From NCBI GenBank assembly GCA_951799405.1, contig OX637332.1:7879001-7943000 (forward strand): DNA of 64,000 bases. The letters are read 5' to 3'. Origin of the DNA: Agapetus fuscipes (lineage: Eukaryota; Arthropoda; Insecta; Trichoptera; Glossosomatidae). Of this stretch, positions 55,723 to 64,000 are shown piece after piece; position 1 is the stretch's first letter, and every line of letters starts with the position of its first letter. The position numbers were made by a program, and so were the translations under genes. The notes below the pieces were generated by a model. The model was given only the letters and a program-made list of their open reading frames with translations. It was not told the origin of the DNA and did no database searches.

Positions 55723-56454
55723 ACAATTACATTTTTTAAATCAATAAATAATAATATATACATGGACAACAACAAAAACTAAAACAAAAAACCATAAACC
55801 GCTCAAGGAAAGAAATCAATTTGTGAAAAAAAACTTTGTTTTATTTTTACATTTTTAATTCAAAATAATTGTTCATAATATTTTGCTATTTTTTCTTGTA
55901 TTAATGATGAACACTTCAGTAGATCAGCAATTAATTATGCCTCTAGTGATACCATGGAATTTCAATAAACTATTTTTTTGTTAGATATACATTTTTTATA
56001 ATCGCAGAAAGCAGAGGTAACTCCAAACTTTGATGACATGCTGCTGGAAGTTATTGAGGATAGTGCAATATGATATAAATATAATTTCATACAGAAGGAT
56101 ATTAAATTATTCAATAATCATTATGGATGTGTTTATTGCTTTATAAAGAATCTTATTATAAAGTTTGATGTAAGCTTCCTATGGAATTTGAAAATGTATG
56201 TAAATGTTAATTGATTCCCAGGCTAAGGATACTTTTTAATACCAGCCTATAATATTTTAAATATGCTGATAAAGAAACAATATAATAAATAAGGAAACAC
56301 ACTGTAAAATTTGTATTAAATATTATGTGTATTATGGTAATACAAATAAATTATGAAATATTTTCAAAACTATAAAAAAAACTTTTTTTAATTTATATAT
56401 TTTTTTCAGGATGTATTTTATCAATTATTTTTTCAATATATTTATTTTTTTGTG

Positions 56455-56708
56455 CTCCCTGACTGATAGGTTGGTATGAGGCTGACCACCCGTGCTGTAA
56501 AAATCGGTTCACTTTTGCCAATGCCGCCCCGGTTCAGGGAACGGCGGCAGGAGTTGCAAGGTTTATGTTCATATGAGGTTTTGCTTATTTGTATGCACAC
56601 ATGCAGAATGTGTAGGCGCAAACCTACATGTCCCTGTCTGTGGGCATGCATTTAATATGAGCCTTAAATGTTAACATATCTTTGCAGCTTAGATTATAGA
56701 TTATAGAT
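56455..56708 (+). repeat. R235 repeat copy
   Basis: CCCTGACTGATAGGTTGGTA start, CCGGTTCAGGGAACGGCGG, end CTTAGATTATAGATTATAGA. Closest to the copy at 43889 (both CCGGTTCAGGG type). Confidence 0.85.
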
Positions 56709-57239
56709 AGATGTAGTAATGAAATCCTCAGACTGCAATTTTTCTCTAACACAACTTTATTAAAACATATTTGTTCGGACAGATGAAATTTACCTGCTTC
56801 GGAAACACTTACTGTCTTCTTCCTAAGCTTTTATCATCCACATCTGGACGTTGGCCTCCTCCAATCTTCTCCGTGCCTTTCAATCGGCTGTGTAGATTAT
56901 TTTTTGACTTAATATTTCAATGTTTAGTTGGAGGGAGTTGGCAATAAGTCACCTGGACAAAAAATACAATTAAAATTCTCAAACCCTTGTCGAGTTCTGG
57001 GTTGCTTTACCAATTGAGAAAACGAATCCCTTTATGGGTCATCAGATTGATGATACGGTAACAAAACAAATACACTTCCTTGCTTACTTTTCATATCCAG
57101 AACCACGTTTACTCTATAGGACTATTAGTAGCCGATTGGACCTAAGTCTTTTGGTTGATGCTCCAGACTTGTAACAGGCAAGCAGTAGATTTGATTCTCA
57201 CTTAAGCACAAACAATAACACTGAATAATAAATAAATCA

Positions 57240-57530
57240 CTTTTGTGTTCTTTCGGGTTTGACCATGTTCTACTTGCAGCTCCCTCATCTGCCGACGTTT
57301 CGCTTTCACAAGTAAAAAGCATCTTCAAGGCGAGTTTTCAAAGCGCCGTGGCGGTCTTCGATGTCTTCGCGGACGCGCGTTGACGTAAACTGGTTGAGAA
57401 TTCTTTGCGTTGCACTCATCTTCCTTCGCTCTGTGGTGGGGGGTTGGTGTGATGGGGGGTGAGGGTGGTGACGCGGGGGTCAGCGCGGGTGTGTGAAAGT
57501 GAAAGTTTTAAACTTTATTTAATAACACTG
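57240..57530. repeat. Foldback-family fragment with hammerhead-like core
   Basis: Shares CGGGTTTGACCATGTTCTAC, TCTGCCGACGTTTCG and GTGAAAGTGAAAGTTTTAAA with the element at 15470. Minus strand: TTGAAGA (57328-57322), extra T, stem II GCTTT/AAAGC, GAAAC (57301-57297), GTC, and GGC pairing with GCC before the core. The first core base is T instead of C. Confidence 0.6.
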
Positions 57531-57687
57531 AATTTTCCGATATGCTCTCCGTTGGGTTGAATCATTTATTGACCTTTATGAAAGACGGATGACAAAGGTC
57601 CATCCAGCTTTTGGGTCTTGCTTGAGAACTGTCGCTTTCTTAAGTGACTATCAACCCCGCAGAGGGCTTTTAAATTGTGATTTCCTT

Positions 57688-57925
57688 GACTTATAGGTTG
57701 GTATGAGGCTGACCACCCATACTGTAAAAAATGGTTCACTTTGCCAATGTCACCCCTGTTTCAGGGAAGGTCGGCAAAAGTTGTAGGGCTTATGTTCATT
57801 TGAGGTTTGGATTTTATTTGTAAGTACACATTCAGCATTTGTAAGCGCGAACTACACTTGTTGGTTTGTGGGCATACATCTGAGAGCTTTAAATGAATAT
57901 ATCCTTGCAACTTAGATTATAGATT
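57688..57925 (+). repeat. R235 repeat copy, full-length reference
   Basis: CCTTGACTTATAGGTTGGTA through GACCACCCATACTG, CCTGTTTCAGGGAAGGTCGG, GTAAGTACACATTCAGCATT, TTAAATGAATATATCCTTGC, to CTTAGATTATAGATT. No terminal inverted repeats. It ends in short ATTATAG-type repeats, which would fit a SINE or Helitron-like tail. Confidence 0.85.
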
Positions 57926-58129
57926 CACATGAAAGCAGCGCTCACAAAATAAATCACACCCATATTATTATCCTATTTTCTACAAGAGAAAACACCACAA
58001 AAGTGTGAAAATCCTGTAATTCAAATGTTTATCATGAATAATAGTTCATAATGAGTTCATTTACTATGAGAAGTTACTCCCAATAAAATGTTTATTCAAT
58101 GATTTATCAAATCAGAGAATCAGCACTTG

Positions 58130-58268
58130 TTCAGTGACATCTGTTGAACCAGGGTCAAAGTTATTGTCGATAGGACACGACATGGGCGGGTTCAACTTGC
58201 GATTGTCTCAATAACGCAAATTCGAGTGCAGATGCCTTATCCCCTTGACTATACCAGCGACCATTTTT
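58130..58268 (-). repeat. SINE2 fragment
   Basis: ACATCTGTTGAACCAGGGTC to TTATCCCCTTGACTATACC; the head and middle of SINE2 in reverse, without the 3' part. Confidence 0.65.
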
Positions 58269-58269
58269 C

Positions 58270-59585
58270 AGTCATGAAAGGGCACATTGCCATAAAAATG
58301 CAGAATACTAGTAGTTAGTACATAAATGAAGTCTACTTACAAATAAAACATACATTTTAAATATATTACTTTATTTGAGCCATTAATGATAAGATAATAA
58401 TTTGTGACAATACTGTTACTCTATAATCTACAATTTTAAACCTTATTCTGAAAAATTGACTACATTATCATTACATACACACTAGTCAAATAGCTCTGTA
58501 ATGTAAAATGCCTATGTAATGAATACATTTCACAGAAGCAGAGTTTGAATTCTTTAAGTTTTTTTCTAAATCTAAGGCAAGATTCTTTGACCACAATTTT
58601 TTCAGATATTGGTTATCAAATACATACATTCCTTATTTCCTTTGATAATGAATGATTCAAGGTACTCATTGGTGAATGACTTCTAAAAATTCAAGAACTT
58701 TAAAAGTAATAAAAAAATGGTCACAGCCACTATCTAATTACAAAAATTGAATGTATCACAAACACGGACACTTGTGACGTTTTTTAAAATATGGAAAAAC
58801 AGAAAATGACATTCTCTGTGTTTTAACATAACTATCTCATTTTAAAAAAAAACTAGATTTCTACCGTAGATGCATTGGAGTAATTGAAAATTATTGGTTT
58901 TACAGAAATGGAGGTAAATGATATTTAAATATGAATAAATGATATGAATAAATGATAGATAAAATTTTCCTCAAAGCATAAATCTTTTGACATAATTATG
59001 ACTCATTTAGAAGCAAAGAATTCGATCAAAGATTTTTTTTTTAAATGAGATAAATTAATGGAAGAGGATGTAATTTTCTATGTTTATATATTTTTCACAT
59101 TTTCAAAAAAAAAAAAGATTAATTGATTTACCGCCTTTGGTTCTGTATGACTTACATATTTTTCTGAATAATATCAAGAGTTTGATAAGTGATAGCCGAC
59201 TTAGTAAATTTTAAAAATATAAATAATGAATGCCTACTTGCGTAGGTTCCATATAGCATTAAGGGAACAGATTTGGTGAAATAAGATTTTCCTACAGTAT
59301 CAATTGAATAACTATATTTATAAAAAATATAATACCTTAATTGTGACTGAACATAATTTAAATTACTATGAAAAATTAAAGTAATTCATTTGTGATCGCA
59401 AAAAAATCATTTTTCCTATGTGTATGTTAAAATACATTTTTCCTCTGTGTACTTTAAAATACATTATTAATTAAAAAGGGTTCACATAAAAAAGATTTAA
59501 GAGACAATAATTTTTGATAATGTTTTATATTGGGTATGAAACTTAGTTACAGAAACTACAAAAGTACATGTACATTGGAGTAAAT
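58270..59585. other. AT-rich, no gene seen
   Basis: No ORF, RNA gene or repeat family recognised. Confidence 0.4.
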
Positions 59586-59800
59586 TGGGCCTGCAAAAAT
59601 TCTTCAAAATACTTCCTCCTGCATCCAATTCACTTGCAGAGGCTTATCTGCCAAGCATGGAAGGCACCTTGATAGTCCTCGACTGGAATATCTATCAAGA
59701 ACTTTGTCACACGCTTTTGGATGTTATCCCATTCTCCCAATGGTTTCCTTTCAGTTATCCATTTAGTCAAGGAATCATGAAAAATTATTTTATCAAGAAT
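59586..59800 (-). pseudogene. Possible mariner-type transposase C-terminal relic
   Basis: The minus strand reads DSLTKWITERKPLGEWD, then VTKFLIDIPVEDYQGAFHAW and, after a stop, GCRRKYFEEF. The spacing of a Trp motif and a (G)xYFE end resembles the last part of mariner-like transposases. The catalytic DDD region is absent. Confidence 0.4.
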
Positions 59801-59929
59801 TCAGTAGGTATATTCTATTTTCAACTTTATTTTAAACAACTTGATTAAAATTAAAGATGAAATAATAACATGAAGATAATAGTTTTTTTTAATCCCGATT
59901 TTTTCATTCAAACCAACCTTAGTACTAAA

Positions 59930-60277
59930 TTATAGTGTTTTGTTTTGTAACTGTAACTGTAACTCTGTCGCCATTCCGCTAGGGGTGGCCAGAGCCTCTG
60001 CAGAGTTGCCTCCATTTTTTCCTACCTTACATACCTCTTTCAATTCATTCATGTCCATCACCTTTTTCATGCATTTTCTTCTTTTACGCTCACTTTGTAT
60101 ATCCCATTCTTTCACAATCTCCTCAATCTGATCACTCCATACTTTTCTCGGTCGTCCCTTCCCTCTTTTTCCTTTCACACTTTCTTTGTATACATTTTCT
60201 TGGTATACTTTGTATACGTTTTGTTCCTTTCCAATCAAAATTTCATCTACTTTTATAGAATTTGACACAGATCTCAA
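59930..60277 (-). pseudogene. LINE C-terminal fragment
   Basis: Minus-strand open frame with YKESVKGKRGKGRPRKVWSD, EEIVKEWDIQSERKRR and a GNSAEALATPSG end. Same family as 42385-42865 ([12 protein letters not shown]). Confidence 0.65.
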
Positions 60278-60604
60278 GTAATATTATAAAAATTACAGTG
60301 AAACCCTTTTATTTAATACATTTATGGATTGATAAATAATATGTTCATATATAAAGTACTATACTTATTTGGCAAACTGTATTGTTAATAATTACTTGGT
60401 ACTAAAGTTCACAACCACCCGGAAAAAAAATTAGGTTTTTATAACAATGGCGTTTTTAGGTAATATTTTATTAAGCTATTGTATACCATTAAAATCTAAC
60501 CATAAATATTTCATATTTTTTCAATACTTATTAAATAATGTTTATATCAAAGAAAGCATGTTGTCTATTTTATTATAAATAATTTGAATTGTTTATGTTT
60601 ATTT

Positions 60605-60728
60605 GGTTTTATTATGTAAGTACACATGCAGCATGTGGAAGTGTGAACTTACATGTGTTTGCTTGTGGATATGCATTAAATGTGAATCTTACATGATAAT
60701 ATATCCATGCAATCTAAAATTATAGATA
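60605..60728 (+). repeat. R235 repeat copy, 3' part
   Basis: GTAAGTACACATGCAGCATG, TTACATGTGTTTGCTTGTGG, ATATATCCATGCAATCTAAA. The first half is absent. Confidence 0.65.
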
Positions 60729-63700
60729 GACTGCAGTTTAGATTTTTTTTTATAATATTGAATAAGTACATTGCAAATTACTTTGATTTTTTATTTCAAT
60801 TACCAACTGAGTTAACTTTTTTTATAAACTGAAATATTTATGGTTGGACATGAATCATTATTGATCAAAATATAATTAACAAAGTAAAATAATTAAGAGT
60901 CTAAGCAAATAAAATTTATTTTCACAAAAATCAGTCTTCACCATTCTTTTATATGTAAGTCATTTAATTTTCTTCAAATGGATTTATCCAAATTTGATGT
61001 TGAAATATTTCATTAAATTTAAATGTCTTTTAATTTAAGGAAAGTTCAGCCATTTTGAGCCTAGGAAATTTTGGCTTTTAAGTATTTATTAACTTAAATT
61101 GTTTTTTTTTGTGACAGCTAAAAAAAATGTCTTCAAAATTACTCAGTAGTAACAGTATTGTCATATTTTGGCAAAATAATCAATAAGATTCTCTTTTGAA
61201 AATTCAAATAAGAAATGAAAATTATGTATGATGGCTTTTTTCAGAATAAAAGATTTTACAAACTCAGGCTCACCTTAAAACACCTAAAACAAAATAAATA
61301 CTCAGGAATAAATAAATATTAATTCTATAATATATTATGGATTTCAATAGATGTGCATCTCTCGTAATTTAATACTGTTAACTTTGTATGAATTGTGTAA
61401 AAAAAAACTATAAATTAAGTAACTATTTGATGAAAAACATTCCAACTGTAACTATATCACAGTTTCACTAGTGATGGCAAAGGCTTAATAAAATTGCTTC
61501 AGCTTTTACACCCTAACTTACCTTTTTCAGTCTATTTATACTTATTACTTTCTTTATTATTTTTTGCATTCATTTATTGTTATCTTATCAACCCAGTATT
61601 TTTCCAGTCTAGCTCTTCCTCTCTAGTCTTTCACATTTCCTTTCACAAAGGCATAAAAATATTTTATTTTTTACAGTTGGCATTGCGGTGTGCATTTATT
61701 AAACTCATATATTAATTGCTTTTGATACTAATGAATTTTTCTGTCTAATGAATGAAATTAGATTTGAAATTATCTTCTCCTTCATTGAATCATCAAGCAA
61801 TAAATCGAAATTTTAAAATTCAGAATTCATTGATCATTACATGTGCACATCTTTGTAATAAAGAAATACTGATATTTATAAAAATCATTTGCTGTTCTTG
61901 GCAAAGAAAAGATGCCTCATAGACATCCAATGTGAGTTTTTATTTCTTTTACTGATTGTGACACTGAAAAAATCTATCTTTCTTTCGTAATCAATAGACT
62001 GAAACCGCTTTCTGTGCAGAAATACTTTAAATTTCAAAATCTGAAAATAAATGTGTTGTTTAATTATTTCCTTGCATTAATAGAAATTTGTGAATGTTAA
62101 TACACTAAAACTACATAATATAATTGTTGAGACTTAATAATACAAGATGTATAATATTATTTAACAATTTGTACCTTGAATAATGCTCTGAAGCTTTGAG
62201 ATTTTTTCAAGATGATAAAACAAGTGAACTGTGTTGGTTTTTTCAATGCAGATTGTACCTTTGCTTACTATCTTAACAATGAATCATGTGATCGTTAGAA
62301 TGAACTATGCACTGCCATGTAATTGTCATACTTTGAATTCCACTCTACAAAAGAAATAAATTTGTTATTCAATTTTATATGCTTCAATATCTTATTGAAT
62401 TTAGCGTTCTTGAATTAAAGCGCTCTTTGAGTACCTAGTAAACGGCCTGCCACTAAACGGCGCTACATAAAATTATCAAATTCTTATTATTAGATTGTAT
62501 TCAATATTTAAAATTTCAATGAAATTGTAACAGAGCTATTCACAAAACATTGGATCTATGATCTACGGATCATCGTTTTTTGTATGGAAACTTTACTGTA
62601 GGCTGGGGATGAGCCATGGCTTTGCTGTTTGAGAATAACACAGAAAGAATCTTGGAGTGGATGTCAAATCTTAATATAAATAATCGATCTTCAACAAAGG
62701 AGATTGATGGGATGTATTTACACCAAAAACCTTTACAGTTAGCTTGTTTTGACTTTGGCTTTGAATTTCACTACAAATATTTCTAAAAATCACATTACGA
62801 AGTAATTTGCAAACTTAAATTTGCATCACAATAATCTAAGGGATGATTTTTCAAGAGCAGGTACTTTTCTGTCAAATACACGTTCTATATCATCAATTCA
62901 GGGGAATAACTTAATAATAAATAATGTTAAAAGATATTAAGTTACCAAATGTCATAGTGTAGAGTCTGAAAAAGGTGTATTTTTGGTTAGGCCACTTATG
63001 AATGGATATTAAACCTCCATAATGCACCTTTGCTACACGTCATTGCTTGTTTCTGATCTTTGGCCAAAATGTTCAAGAACATACCAAAAAACTTACATCA
63101 GTAAAAGCAAGTATATTATATTATCTGAGGACTACTCAGACAGGGGCAAAATATAAAGTTATGAATAAATAAATACATGTCAAGGAATATAAAACATCCC
63201 CCTTTTTCTAACAGACCTTGCATGTTAAAGAGCATGATTAAATGAGCTATTTTCTAGGTAAAATAAGTTACTTTCATTGACAGGGTAGCTGACTTTTTTT
63301 TTTAAACAATACTGTACTGAAGGTACTTTTGGATGTTCAGACAGGTCTGATCTGTTGTTTGACAAAGTGAAATTTCTACTTGTTCAGTTCCATTGAAAGA
63401 TCTTCCCTTGAGTTATCAATGAATATAAGTCTTACTGAGATTCTGTCATTATTTGAAAAGAAACAGTCATTTACATGAAAAGAGATCATTGTAAATAAAG
63501 CTAAATCTATAATCATTTGAGATATTAACATTTGATTTATCAATACATTTAAATACAGGAAACGTCAGACTTTTATGTGGATCACTAAACGAGGAAGTTC
63601 ATTAGCCGATATGGAAGAACCATAAAAATTATATTTGTATTGATCTTAAATGTTATAAGTATCCATTGATGTAAGAATAATTACTATTTGAACGTTGTAA

Positions 63701-64000
63701 ATTACAATCCCATGTAATTTTTCAAATACTAAATTAGCGGAAAGAAAGATTGAATTTCAACTGAGATTCTAGTCATTGTCTTAACATGTTAACAAATGAA
63801 AATTAAAATCATTTTAAATTTGGATAATAAAGAAATATTTTTGCTCAAAGTTTTTCTTGGTGTATAACTAACATCCTCAGGAGACACTTTTGTAGAGGGT
63901 GTCCAGTTCAGTTCAAGGGTTTCTCTGAAGACATTGACTATGCACTACAAACTATTGAGATGAAAAGCTATTCGTGTAGTACACAATTTTCTAAATTAAT
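60729..64000. other. AT-rich, no gene seen
   Basis: No coding region, RNA gene or recognised repeat to the end of the window. The short T/Y-rich ORF at 61494-61715 has no domain. Could be intronic or intergenic. Confidence 0.45.

Overview
The window looks like an AT-rich insect nuclear genome. The evidence is an insect-type ZAD zinc-finger gene, interrupted genes with GT-AG introns, tRNA-derived SINEs, and dense LINE, hAT, piggyBac and Ty3/gypsy remains. The order cannot be fixed from sequence alone. Three cellular genes are supported. (1) An intronless quiescin sulfhydryl oxidase (QSOX) lies on + at 16495-18336. (2) A polypeptide N-acetylgalactosaminyltransferase closest to the GALNT11/pgant35A group lies on -, in twelve coding exons from 43608 down to 35434; every exon junction keeps frame and the protein is 669 aa. 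(3) A ZAD-C2H2 zinc-finger protein lies on +, in three exons at 50392-54247, 376 aa. QSOX and GALNT both act in the secretory pathway, but they are not obviously a unit.

Layout. 1-6 kb: decayed LINE pieces, one SINE and a piggyBac relic. 6187-13396: a complete, apparently intact Ty3/gypsy retrotransposon with same-length 474-bp LTRs in which I see no difference, and a 4-bp target duplication. 13.4-16.4 kb: LINE and foldback remains. 16.5-18.4 kb: QSOX. 18.4-35.3 kb: no gene recognised; AT-rich DNA with nested MITEs, SINEs and foldback repeats. 35.4-43.6 kb: GALNT, with repeats in its introns. 43.9-49.5 kb: nested transposons and a 122-bp tandem array. 50.3-55.1 kb: zinc-finger gene, with a young non-autonomous gypsy-type element in intron 1. 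55.1-64 kb: repeats and relics, no gene.

Most notable is the gypsy element. Its Gag starts with a SAP-like motif and a coiled coil. Its Pol runs about 220 residues past the integrase GPY/F region into a macro-like domain resembling the TARG1/ALC1 type, followed by a CCCH zinc finger. The Asp and Lys used catalytically in human TARG1 do not appear to be conserved. This suggests an ADP-ribose-binding or RNA-binding accessory module on a retrotransposon, possibly facing host PARP-type defence; that role is inference. The second notable theme is a set of foldback repeats that carry hammerhead-ribozyme-like cores (CTGAAGA, stem II, GAAAC, GTC) with varied but still pairing stem II sequences. A third is an unclassified repeat of about 235 bp present in about twelve copies.
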